Of a DNA stretch of 40,875 nucleotides, positions 1 to 6,861 are shown piece by piece (the stretch's first letter is position 1; every line of letters begins with the position of its first letter). The position numbers were made by a program, and so were the translations under genes. The stretch spans positions 1 through 40,875 of the forward strand of contig NZ_JXLE01000021.1 of assembly GCF_001886265.1 (NCBI RefSeq). The letters are read 5' to 3'. The notes below the pieces were generated by a model. The model did not search any database. It was given only the letters and a program-made list of their open reading frames with translations, and had not been told where the DNA came from. The DNA is from Enterococcus thailandicus (GTDB lineage Bacteria; Bacillota; Bacilli; Lactobacillales; Enterococcaceae).

Positions 1-300
1 AACTCATTTAAGGTTTCGCTTTACAACTTGCCGAGTGACAGGCATTTTGTATTGCTAGTCTGATGAGCTCTTTTTCAACTTACAGACGGAAAGTTGAAAC
101 GTATCCCACTAAAGTTAGGACCCTTACTCGAGCACATGGGCGATACCGAGAGGATCTACGCTAACTGTTTTTAGGCAGCTAAAGCGTAAGAATAGTTTTC
201 GTTTTTAGCAGTTATATTTAACTGTAACGTTTTAACGTAGACGTAACCTACGAAACGCAATTCAAGCTCAAACTGTGCCTGTCGAATCCGTAACGTCCCC
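1..300 (-). ncRNA. ssrA: tmRNA (transfer-messenger RNA), 3' end cut by window edge
   Basis: Read on the minus strand, position 300 begins with GGGGACGTTACGGATTCGAC, the hallmark 5' end of tmRNA that pairs with the acceptor stem. About 90 nt in, a resume codon GCT opens the tag frame AKNENYSYALAA followed by TAA (209 down to 171), a typical Firmicutes tag ending in ALAA. The rest of the 300 nt is the pseudoknot domain; the 3' tRNA-like arm and CCA end lie beyond position 1. The molecule rescues ribosomes stalled on broken messages together with SmpB and marks the product for proteolysis. A promoter lies directly upstream. The identity is very secure; only the mature ends are inferred. Confidence 0.96.
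171..209 (-). other. tmRNA proteolysis-tag reading frame
   Basis: Twelve codons plus TAA inside ssrA encode AKNENYSYALAA; with the alanine carried by the tmRNA itself the added tag is 13 residues. The ALAA end is the ClpXP-type degron. The YSY core uses two tyrosines where tags I remember from related species have other residues. Confidence 0.9.
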
Positions 301-340
301 GTAAAGTAACAAGGGTTACAGATGCATTACGCACAAAAAT

Positions 341-368
341 AGTATACCACATTTTTATTCATTTTCAA
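341..368 (-). promoter_or_regulatory. ssrA promoter
   Basis: On the minus strand TTGAAA (368-363) and TATACT (346-341) are separated by 16 bp, with TGG directly before the -10 box (extended -10). Transcription should start near 334, giving a roughly 30-nt leader that RNase P would remove at 300. Confidence 0.75.
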
Positions 369-452
369 TAAAAAAGTATTGGCACTAAAATGCGAGAAGA
401 GTTAATGAAAGGTTCAATCAATTTTATTCGCTGAATCATTTTTAGTTTCATG

Positions 453-489
453 AAAAAATCTCGAAGCTGTACTACTTGCTTCGAGATTT
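453..489 (-). terminator. Terminator of the marR-MFS unit
   Basis: Perfect 12-bp stem (AAATCTCGAAGC with GCTTCGAGATTT) and a 10-nt loop, followed on the minus strand by a T run. It closely resembles the hairpin at 1906-1937. Confidence 0.85.
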
Positions 490-514
490 AGTAACATTTT
501 CTTGAATAAAATGG

Positions 515-1282
515 TCACTTTTTTTCTGATGTTAAACGGAATAGGAGAAGCGGAATAGCAATAGTCAAAACAATACACAAAGCCATTACCCAAGTAATCC
601 CAACATTCATTGATGAAGGAGTTGTCACGATGCTGATCATGATCGTAATTCCGATAGATGCAAACATTTGACGAAGTGTGTTATTCAAAGCCGTTGCTTG
701 GCTGATTTGTGAAGGTTCAATTTCTTTAAAAGCTTCGGTTAGTGACGGTGAAAAAATTAATCCAATTCCTAAGAGACAAAGCGCATAAGTCACGGACAAC
801 AAAGCTAAATTGATTTCTACTCGTGAAAGAAAGAAGGGGATAAAGGATACGAGCATCAAAAAGCTGCCAGTTATGATTAATTTCTTTGGTCCATGCTTGT
901 CGTAAATTCGTCCAACAACAATTGAAGAAAAAGCGTTCAAAATGGCTCCTGGTAATAAGATAAGACCAGCAGTTAAGCTATCGACTGAAAGCTGCATTTG
1001 GGCAAAGATGGAGACCAGCTGTCCTAACCCAACCAAAATGATGTATGCCAGGATACTAATGCCAGTCATTTTTATAAAAGTGGGTTGTTTCAGTAAATAG
1101 ATATTGATTAAAGGTTTTTTCATACGTAATTGTCGTTTCAACAAAAGACAGCCAATCAAAAAGCCAAGAATAAAAAGAAAAATTCCTAGAATCAGTCGGC
1201 CTTTCATCATACTGATAAATGTTGCTGATAAGATGATGACAGTGATCAATTTTCGGTTTTTTACTAAAAGTTGTTTTTCCAT
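515..1282 (-). pseudogene. Truncated MFS multidrug exporter of the DHA2 (EmrB/LmrB-like) family, C-terminal half
   Basis: The 255-residue frame matches the second half of 14-TM drug:H+ antiporters: a helix around 28-50, the loop KRQLRMKKPLINIYLL, a helix with LPGAILNAFSS, then GRIYDKHGPKKL (the motif-A-like loop between helices), and four further hydrophobic segments to the end. Full-length relatives have about 450-500 residues, so roughly helices 2 to 6 are absent. The first 20 residues (KNRKLITVIILSATFISMM) look like an authentic TM1, so an in-frame internal deletion is a better explanation than a false start. An AAGGAG sequence sits 13 nt before the ATG. It follows marR by 27 nt and probably shares its transcript. 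Whether the short protein is made or works is unknown. Confidence 0.7.
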
Positions 1283-1309
1283 TTTCGATTCAGGTCTCCT
1301 TGCGTTTCA

Positions 1310-1732
1310 CTATTCATTAGCATTAAATGCTTCATAAACGAGTTTCAATTGTTCAGTAAACTGTGCTTGATTGATTTCTGGGTGGGCGTGAAAGAACGAA
1401 ATCCACCATTCTTCCATTTCATTACCAAGTTGTTCTGCAATTTTTTTCCCTTTATCAGTTAAATCAACATGATAGGCACGTGATTCATTGCTTAGTGAGC
1501 GGGTAATAATTTCTTCTTTTTCTAAAAACTTCAAGTCTTTTGTTAATAAGCTTGGATCAATTGCCATCCGACGTGCAATATCTTTTTGGATTTGATGAGG
1601 ATTTTTTAGAGCAAACATAATAATATCTGTTTGTGTTGCCCTTAAAAAGTCAAAACTATTTTGATGGTTCCATGATTTTTTCGTTTGGCGATAAATCGCA
1701 GCCAAATATTTACTTAAATTTATTTCATTCAT
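1310..1732 (-). CDS. MarR-family transcriptional regulator
   Basis: A 140-residue winged-helix protein. The recognition region reads IQKDIARRMAIDPSLLTKDLKFLEKEEIITRS (about residues 48-79), followed by the wing with the typical LTDKGKKIAEQL. The start is ATG 1732: GAGGTGATC lies 6-8 nt before it, while the in-frame GTG at 1741 sits inside this ribosome binding site. MarR proteins bind palindromes as dimers and often release DNA on binding phenolic or drug ligands. It lies directly upstream of the exporter remnant, as in self-regulated MarR-efflux pairs, and its own promoter is covered by a 40-bp palindrome. The inducer cannot be read from the sequence. Confidence 0.9.
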   Translation of the reverse strand: MNEINLSKYLAAIYRQTKKSWNHQNSFDFLRATQTDIIMFALKNPHQIQKDIARRMAIDPSLLTKDLKFLEKEEIITRSLSNESRAYHVDLTDKGKKIAEQLGNEMEEWWISFFHAHPEINQAQFTEQLKLVYEAFNANE

Positions 1733-1750
1733 AAAGATCACCTCATAAAA

Positions 1751-1790
1751 TTTTAATGGACATCTCCATAAGTGGATATGTCCATTAAAA
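1751..1790. promoter_or_regulatory. Probable MarR operator, 40-bp palindrome
   Basis: Left arm TTTTAATGGACATCTCCA, 4-nt centre, and right arm TGGATATGTCCATTAAAA match as inverted repeats at 17 of 18 positions. It covers the -10 box of the marR promoter and ends only 7 nt before the ribosome binding site, fitting autorepression. Confidence 0.8.
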
Positions 1791-1811
1791 GATTTTTTCT
1801 TTTTTTGTCAA
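1784..1811 (-). promoter_or_regulatory. marR promoter
   Basis: TTGACA (1811-1806) and TTTAAT (1789-1784) with 16-bp spacing on the minus strand; the -10 box lies inside the palindrome at 1751-1790. Confidence 0.75.
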
Positions 1812-1905
1812 TTTTTTTGATTTTTATATTGATTGGCACCGACTGATTGAATTAGTTAGTGAGAACTCTTACTGCTGTTGTTTTTTCTTAAGAGAAAAAG
1901 AAAAA

Positions 1906-1937
1906 AATCTCAAAACAGTAGTATCTGCTTTGAGATT
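1906..1937 (-). terminator. Terminator of the Cof-type phosphatase gene
   Basis: AATCTCAAA pairs with TTTGAGATT, extended by CAG/CTG beyond one mismatch; on the minus strand it runs into seven Ts. Related in sequence to the hairpin at 453-489. Confidence 0.8.
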
Positions 1938-1964
1938 CGTTACGGATTTTTTATTTTAAAAAAA

Positions 1965-2738
1965 TTAAATTAAGTCAAAATGTTTCAATGCGTGGACGAT
2001 GCCACCTTCAGTATTTTTCTTAGTTACGAAAGTCGCCAACTCTTTTAGTCCATCGTAGGCATTGCCCATTGCAATTTTATTGTCGCAAGCTTCTAGCAGA
2101 GCGAAGTCATTCGGACCATCACCAAATCCAAAAGTTGGGACATTGGTCAATCCTAATTCTTCTTTTAATCGTTTGACGCCAACACCCTTAGAAATTCCTT
2201 TTTTCACGGTATCAATTGAATAAGGACCGTTTCGATAAAAAGTTAGTTCAGGAAACTGTTCATGATAATACTCATCGCCACTTTGTGAAAGAATCAAAAG
2301 CATGTTGATTGGATTTTGACGAAAGGCAAAAGGATCAATCGGTGGCACTTCAGAATGAATAAAATTATAGGCATCAATCATTAGTTGATTGTGGCCAGTA
2401 CACCAAATATTTTGGTGATTGTAGTACGAAAGTTCGTGGCCTTGTAACCGCACATGTTCATACATTCTTTGACATTCTTGTTCTGAAAAAAGCTCGGAAT
2501 GGATTTCTTTTCCATCCACACGAATATAAGAGCCATTCATGGTAACAGCTGAAGTGATTCCAGCATCGTGCATAATCTTTTGGATTTCAATTTCTGTTCT
2601 ACCTGTGGCAATGACAGGTAAGACATGATTTTCTTTTAAGGCATTCATGGCAGATGCAACTTCTGAGGTGATTGTTGAATGCGCATCCAGCAGTGTTCCA
2701 TCTAGGTCAAAAAAAGTAATTGCTTGATAGTTTGACAC
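1965..2738 (-). CDS. Cof-type HAD-IIB family phosphatase
   Basis: A 257-residue cytosolic hydrolase of the haloacid dehalogenase superfamily, type IIB. Motif I is FDLDGTLLD (nucleophile Asp11, acid/base Asp13), motif II is the ATGR region near 44-47, motif III is the lysine in VKKGISKGVGV, and motif IV is GFGDGPNDF near 205. These enzymes remove phosphate from sugar phosphates, flavin mononucleotide or pyridoxal phosphate; the substrate here is unknown. Translation starts at GTG 2738 with AAAGGAG about 9 nt upstream; there is no better ATG. A likely promoter (TTGTCT, 16 bp, TAAGAT) lies in the short gap to the divergent SdpI gene. It is a single-gene unit with its own terminator. Confidence 0.9.
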   Translation of the reverse strand: MSNYQAITFFDLDGTLLDAHSTITSEVASAMNALKENHVLPVIATGRTEIEIQKIMHDAGITSAVTMNGSYIRVDGKEIHSELFSEQECQRMYEHVRLQGHELSYYNHQNIWCTGHNQLMIDAYNFIHSEVPPIDPFAFRQNPINMLLILSQSGDEYYHEQFPELTFYRNGPYSIDTVKKGISKGVGVKRLKEELGLTNVPTFGFGDGPNDFALLEACDNKIAMGNAYDGLKELATFVTKKNTEGGIVHALKHFDLI

Positions 2739-2825
2739 AAAAAAAACTCCTTTATCTTTTCAATAAACCTATCTTAACAAAGAATGAACAAAAGACAAAC
2801 CTTTCATGAAGAATTATTGAATGTA

Positions 2826-2854
2826 TTGGTTCGCAAGACTATTTGGAGTATACT
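2826..2854 (+). promoter_or_regulatory. Promoter of the sdpI-like/two-component operon
   Basis: TTGGTT and TATACT are exactly 17 bp apart and lie 29 nt before the start codon. AGGAGG follows at 2871-2876. Confidence 0.75.
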
Positions 2855-2882
2855 AGAAAGAGAACTTTTTAGGAGGAAATCA

Positions 2883-3233
2883 ATGATTTTTTTAGTTGTA
2901 GGAGTTGCTTTAACGACTATTGGTATTTTCTTTCGCTTATTTCCTTCCAAGGGAAATTTGCCATTGTATGGATACCACTCACCGTTAGCTGCTAAAACAG
3001 ATGAACTCTGGCAGTTAGCCCAGAAAGTTAGTGGAAAATACTTTATTATTTTCGGCTTGATAATGGCTGCGATTGGCTATTTATTAAAAGTAACAGGAAA
3101 CACGAATTACTTTTTAATTGAAATGCTGGTATTAGTTTTTCCAATTATGCCGATTTTTATTTTAACGGAAAAAAAATTACAGAAATTTGACCAGAAATCC
3201 GGAGGGGATGACTATGAACATTTTAATGATTGA
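2883..3233 (+). CDS. SdpI-like small membrane protein
   Basis: A 116-residue protein with three hydrophobic segments (about 1-20, 50-67 and 77-97). Between the first two is LYGYHSPLAAKTDELWQLAQKVSGKYF, which fits the SdpI/YhfL pattern (GYRT..S......W..A....G). In Bacillus subtilis SdpI is both immunity protein to the SDP toxin and part of the signal that controls its own regulator; in other bacteria the family function is open. ATG 2883 is chosen because AGGAGG lies 6 nt upstream; the longer frame back to 2784 would run through the promoter. Its last 20 nt overlap the response regulator gene, so the products are likely translationally coupled and functionally linked. Confidence 0.75.
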   Translation: MIFLVVGVALTTIGIFFRLFPSKGNLPLYGYHSPLAAKTDELWQLAQKVSGKYFIIFGLIMAAIGYLLKVTGNTNYFLIEMLVLVFPIMPIFILTEKKLQKFDQKSGGDDYEHFND

Positions 3234-3930
3234 AGATAACCAATCTGTTTCTGAAATGATGCAGATGTTTTTTTTGAATGAAGGCTGGGAGGCAACGTTC
3301 AAGTATGATGGGAAAGACGGGCTAGACGCCTTCTTAGAAAATCCTGCACACTGGGACATGATTACACTTGATTTGAATTTACCAACAATGGATGGCATGG
3401 TTGTTGGGCGTGAGATTCGGAAAATCTCAAGCACAGTACCTATCATTATGTTGACTGCACGCGATTCAGAGAGCGACCAAGTTATTGGTCTGGAAATGGG
3501 GGCAGACGACTACGTAACGAAACCGTTTAGTCCACTGACCTTGATTGCACGAATGAAAGCCTTGCACCGTCGAAGCGAACTTGTCGATGCAAAAGAAGAA
3601 ACCAGTGAATCAGATAGTCATTTCGACATTCAAACAGAACATTTCAAAATGAATACCAAAACTCGTGAAGCTTATCTAGATGGTCAATTGATTGAAGGTT
3701 TGACACCAAAAGAATTTGATCTTTTATTTACTTTAGCGAAAAAACCACGTCAAGTTTTTTCAAGAGAACAGCTATTGGAATTAGTTTGGGATTATCAATA
3801 TTTTGGTGATGAGCGAACAGTTGATGCACATATCAAAAAACTTCGTCAAAAAATTGAGAAAGTCGGTCCACAAGTAATTCAAACGGTTTGGGGCGTCGGC
3901 TATAAGTTTGATGATTCTGGTGTTGCCTAA
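3214..3930 (+). CDS. OmpR/PhoB-family response regulator
   Basis: A 238-residue two-domain regulator. The receiver domain (1-120) has the acidic pair ED at 7-8, phospho-acceptor Asp53 in TLDLNLPTMDG, a conserved Thr in MLTARD and the Lys in VTKPF. The C-terminal winged helix (about 140-235) has LTPKEFDLLFTLAKKP, the recognition-helix region DERTVDAHIKKLRQKI and the final WGVGYKF hairpin. ATG 3214 is supported by GGAGGGG 6 nt upstream; earlier in-frame codons belong to the overlapping SdpI-like gene. It shares a 1-base stop/start overlap (TAATG) with its kinase. The signal and target genes are not evident; the convergent ABC-like pair just downstream is a candidate. Confidence 0.93.
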   Translation: MNILMIEDNQSVSEMMQMFFLNEGWEATFKYDGKDGLDAFLENPAHWDMITLDLNLPTMDGMVVGREIRKISSTVPIIMLTARDSESDQVIGLEMGADDYVTKPFSPLTLIARMKALHRRSELVDAKEETSESDSHFDIQTEHFKMNTKTREAYLDGQLIEGLTPKEFDLLFTLAKKPRQVFSREQLLELVWDYQYFGDERTVDAHIKKLRQKIEKVGPQVIQTVWGVGYKFDDSGVA

Positions 3931-5390
3931 TGCGCTATCTTTATCAACAATTACTTGCTTTTTGTAGTATGATTGCCATGATTATTTTGATTGTCGGGGT
4001 TTCATTTACACAATTAACGAAGCAAACGATTGAAGAAAATAATTACCAACAGTTGTTTGGTTATGCTGAATCTGTTGAAAAAACGACACAAACATATGCT
4101 GCGAATTTTCCGCAACTGAGTCAAGATCAGGCGTTTCAAAATGCTTTGCTTTTGACAGAACAAGTGCTAACGGAGCAGAATGTTAACTTTATTTTTATTG
4201 ACAAAAATGAGCGACTTATTTATCCAACAGACGATTCAATGCTGGATTTCACGATTAGTCCAGAGCAATGGAAAAATTTGCGTAACGGAAAGCAACAAAA
4301 ATTTACCGATCATAAAAATATTTTAGGCCAACAGCAAGCAACTTCTTATGCATTAGTTCCGTTTAATTTGAATCATGAATTTTACGGTGCTTTGGTTGTG
4401 AGCCAACCAGCACGAAATATTGATAATAGCGTGCGTTCAGTTACCTTGAATCTTTTCAAGGGGTTTATTTTTTCAAGTATTGTTGCAGTTATTGCTAGTT
4501 ATGTGTTTGCTGCTTTTCAGGTGAAGCGAATCAATCGTTTACGCAATGCAACAAAAGAAGTGACTAACGGGAATTTTGATGTCCAACTACCTGTTCATGA
4601 CAAAGATGAATTTGACGAACTTGCAGATGATTTCAATAAGATGACGAATTCACTTAAAGAGTCGCAAGCAGAAATCGAAGAGCAAGAGAATCGGCGACGC
4701 CAATTTATGGCAGATGCTGCACATGAGATGCGCACGCCTTTGACGACAATCAATGGATTGCTAGAGGGGCTTGCCTATGATGCGATTCCAGAAAATCAAC
4801 GAGAGAATGCAATCAAGTTAATGAAAAATGAAACGGAGCGCCTTATTCGATTAGTCAATGAGAATCTGGACTATGAGAAAATTCGGACCGACCAAATTAC
4901 GATGGTCATCAAGAAATTCAATGGAACAGAAACCTTGAGAAATCTTGTGACACAGCTTGAAGCAAAAGCAGAAGCAGCAGGAGATACACTGATTTTGGAA
5001 GCTCAGGAAGAAATTGATGTTTATGCTGACTATGATCGTTTCGTACAGATTATGGTAAATATCATTCAAAATGCGATTCAGTTTACTGAAAATGGTCAAA
5101 TTACTATCAGTATTGAAAAAGGTTATCTTGAAACGATTATTAAAATCAAAGATACAGGAATCGGTATCTCAGAACAGCAGATGAAAAATATTTGGGAACG
5201 CTACTATAAGGTTGATCCATCAAGAAAAAATACTAAGTATGGTGAATCTGGTCTCGGCTTACCCATCGTGCAACAACTAGTTCGTCTGCATAAAGGGAAA
5301 ATTGAGGTCGAAAGTGAAGAAGGAAAAGGAACAACATTTACTGTCCGACTTCCGGATGTAGAAATCAAAGAAGTGTCTCAAGAAAACTAA
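3930..5390 (+). CDS. Membrane sensor histidine kinase
   Basis: A 486-residue kinase. TM1 is at about 8-28, an extracytoplasmic sensor domain of about 145 residues follows, TM2 at about 175-196, and a HAMP linker to about 245. The HisKA dimerisation domain has phospho-acceptor His265 in DAAHEMRTPLTT. The ATP-binding part has the N box NIIQNAIQF (near 377-385), G1 KDTGIGIS (near 407), the F box WERYYKVDP and G2 ESGLGLPIV. All catalytic motifs are intact. The start overlaps the regulator stop codon by one base. It should phosphorylate Asp53 of the upstream regulator. The ligand sensed outside the cell is unknown; association with an SdpI-like protein suggests a membrane or peptide stress signal, which is inference. 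Confidence 0.93.
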   Translation: MRYLYQQLLAFCSMIAMIILIVGVSFTQLTKQTIEENNYQQLFGYAESVEKTTQTYAANFPQLSQDQAFQNALLLTEQVLTEQNVNFIFIDKNERLIYPTDDSMLDFTISPEQWKNLRNGKQQKFTDHKNILGQQQATSYALVPFNLNHEFYGALVVSQPARNIDNSVRSVTLNLFKGFIFSSIVAVIASYVFAAFQVKRINRLRNATKEVTNGNFDVQLPVHDKDEFDELADDFNKMTNSLKESQAEIEEQENRRRQFMADAAHEMRTPLTTINGLLEGLAYDAIPENQRENAIKLMKNETERLIRLVNENLDYEKIRTDQITMVIKKFNGTETLRNLVTQLEAKAEAAGDTLILEAQEEIDVYADYDRFVQIMVNIIQNAIQFTENGQITISIEKGYLETIIKIKDTGIGISEQQMKNIWERYYKVDPSRKNTKYGESGLGLPIVQQLVRLHKGKIEVESEEGKGTTFTVRLPDVEIKEVSQEN

Positions 5391-5392
5391 AC

Positions 5393-5431
5393 CAAAAGCC
5401 AGATGTGGAAATTTCCGCATCTGGCTTTTTT
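5393..5431. terminator. Terminator of the two-component operon, usable in both directions
   Basis: AAAAGCCAGATGTGGAAA pairs with TTTCCGCATCTGGCTTTT (one G-U pair), followed by Ts on the plus strand. The same hairpin could also end the convergent ABC-like operon. Confidence 0.85.
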
Positions 5432-5483
5432 AGTGATCATCAATTAGTAAGTATAGTGGAGTAAAATATGTGAGAAAAATACT

Positions 5484-5996
5484 TTAGGAAGCATCTTCTA
5501 AATGATCGATGTAGGGACTATGGGCAATAGTCGTATTGTTGGTGAACAGCAAAATTGTTTGATTTTTTTGACGAGCTAGTAAGCAAAGAATGTCTAACAA
5601 TTCTTGTGTTTCTGCAATAGTTAAGTCGTCAAATGCGTCTTCTACAATGATTTGTGTGCGTTTAGCAAGTAAAGAATGTAAGAGTTGCAGTTTGATTTTT
5701 TCTAATAAAGAGAGGTCATCTGCTGACTGCTTTTCCCAAGAGGAATCCAGCTTTAATTGTGATTGATAAGCGGAACTGGTTGACTTGATATCTTTACTTG
5801 AAATGTCTAGGTAGACATGATCCTTTAACTTTAAATAAGGAAAGACAGGCCAATTTTTTTGAACAATTGTGTAGTTTGGCGAGTCATCTAGCAACAAGTT
5901 TTCTTTCCATTCATTAAGTAGTTGTTGTTGCTTTTCTTTAGAACTAAGAATAACAGTTAGACAATTGAAATGAGTCGTATTATTTGGTTGCTCCAT
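5484..5996 (-). CDS. Degenerate ABC ATPase-like protein without Walker A
   Basis: A 170-residue protein that follows the ABC ATPase layout but has lost its catalytic residues. There is no GxxGxGK[ST] P-loop; the expected place reads LTVILSSKEKQQQLL. A Q-loop-like stretch is kept (VQKNWPVFPYLKLKDHV, Gln46). The signature position reads LSLLEKIKLQLLHSLL (from residue 95) instead of LSGGQ. Walker B reads QIIVEDAFDDLT, with Glu119 and Asp120 swapped relative to the usual Asp-Glu. The switch His is replaced in LLFTNN (Asn143). It overlaps the upstream FtsX-like permease gene by 17 nt, with GGAGG 10 nt before its ATG, so the two are made together. It may be a non-hydrolysing regulatory partner of the permease, or a decaying ATPase. 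The family assignment rests on motif alignment by eye. Confidence 0.6.
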   Translation of the reverse strand: MEQPNNTTHFNCLTVILSSKEKQQQLLNEWKENLLLDDSPNYTIVQKNWPVFPYLKLKDHVYLDISSKDIKSTSSAYQSQLKLDSSWEKQSADDLSLLEKIKLQLLHSLLAKRTQIIVEDAFDDLTIAETQELLDILCLLARQKNQTILLFTNNTTIAHSPYIDHLEDAS

Positions 5997-6708
5997 GGTG
6001 GGTGAACCTCCCTTTTTGCAGTCTTCGAGAAAAATAGATAAATGACAAAATACTTATAAATAAGCTAACGAAAGTCAAAGTGAATAGTGTTTGAACAATT
6101 CCTTTAAATGTATCAACAAGTAAAAAATCACTCGTAAAATCAATCTGAAAAAATGCTTCTTGATTGATAGGAATGGTTAATCCACTAATTGAAGAAGGAA
6201 CAGAAAAGTCAGGAAACTTAAATAAGGTAAGAACAGTTAGGTTGATTCTTTGTAACAGTGTTTCGTAAAGATGCTGGAAACTGATACTCCATAATAGTAA
6301 ACCTAAGCAAGCAACAGTAATTGGTAAAAACATTTGAGTGTAAACAAAGAAGAATAACTTTTTTTGTGAAAATCCGGTTAAACGCCAGTTCATCAATTCT
6401 TGTCGATTTTGTTTCAAAATATGGATAAAAAAGAAGAAAAAACAAATCGCAAAGCAAAGCACAAAGACAAGAATAGCTGATGAATAGAAGTGACTAACGC
6501 TATCTAATTGTGGAATCTTTTCTTCTTGACTAGTTGAACTAAAGATAGCTAAACGGTTTTGGATTTGTTTGTGTAAAGTAGTTTGTAAATTATATAAATT
6601 AAAAGAGATAAGTAACAAAAAAGCAAAGAAGCTTGAAAATAAAATATATACAATTGTTTGCTTTTTATAATATGCTAAACGCGCAATAGCATAACGGATT
6701 ATTTTCAT
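5980..6708 (-). CDS. FtsX-like ABC permease, single 4-TM module
   Basis: A 242-residue membrane protein with the FtsX/MacB layout: TM1 near 17-35, a short outer loop of about 40 residues, TM2 near 77-100, the cytoplasmic coupling stretch NRQELMNWRLTGFSQKKLF, TM3 near 120-142, a second outer loop of about 60 residues, and TM4 near 202-225, ending in a basic tail. The RxxLMxxRLxGFSxxxL pattern is typical of the FtsX domain. ATG 6708 is chosen because AGAGGTG precedes it by 6 nt; the in-frame GTG at 6717 lies within that site. It is the first gene of a two-gene operon with the degenerate ATPase-like protein. Such permeases usually transmit force or expel peptides or lipids; no substrate can be named. 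Confidence 0.8.
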   Translation of the reverse strand: MKIIRYAIARLAYYKKQTIVYILFSSFFAFLLLISFNLYNLQTTLHKQIQNRLAIFSSTSQEEKIPQLDSVSHFYSSAILVFVLCFAICFFFFFIHILKQNRQELMNWRLTGFSQKKLFFFVYTQMFLPITVACLGLLLWSISFQHLYETLLQRINLTVLTLFKFPDFSVPSSISGLTIPINQEAFFQIDFTSDFLLVDTFKGIVQTLFTLTFVSLFISILSFIYFSRRLQKGRFTHHGATK

Positions 6709-6821
6709 ACTTTTCACCTCTATTAGAGTATAAAAAATGAATATGAATAAAGTATGAAATTCTTTTTGATAAATTGCGAGTTATTCTGCAAAGAGGTGAG
6801 AAACTGTTATTTAAGAGTACA

Positions 6822-6855
6822 AAAAAGCGTGAGAAGTTAGCTTCTCACGCTTTTT
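6822..6855. terminator. Terminator of the LTA synthase gene
   Basis: Perfect 15-bp stem (AAAAAGCGTGAGAAG/CTTCTCACGCTTTTT) with a TTAG loop; on the minus strand it ends in a T run right after the stop codon. Confidence 0.93.
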
Positions 6856-6861
6856 AATCGT

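Noticed and set aside
2784-2882. N-terminal extension of the SdpI-like protein
   Set aside because: It would cover the promoter at 2826-2854 and lacks a ribosome site; ATG 2883 has AGGAGG.
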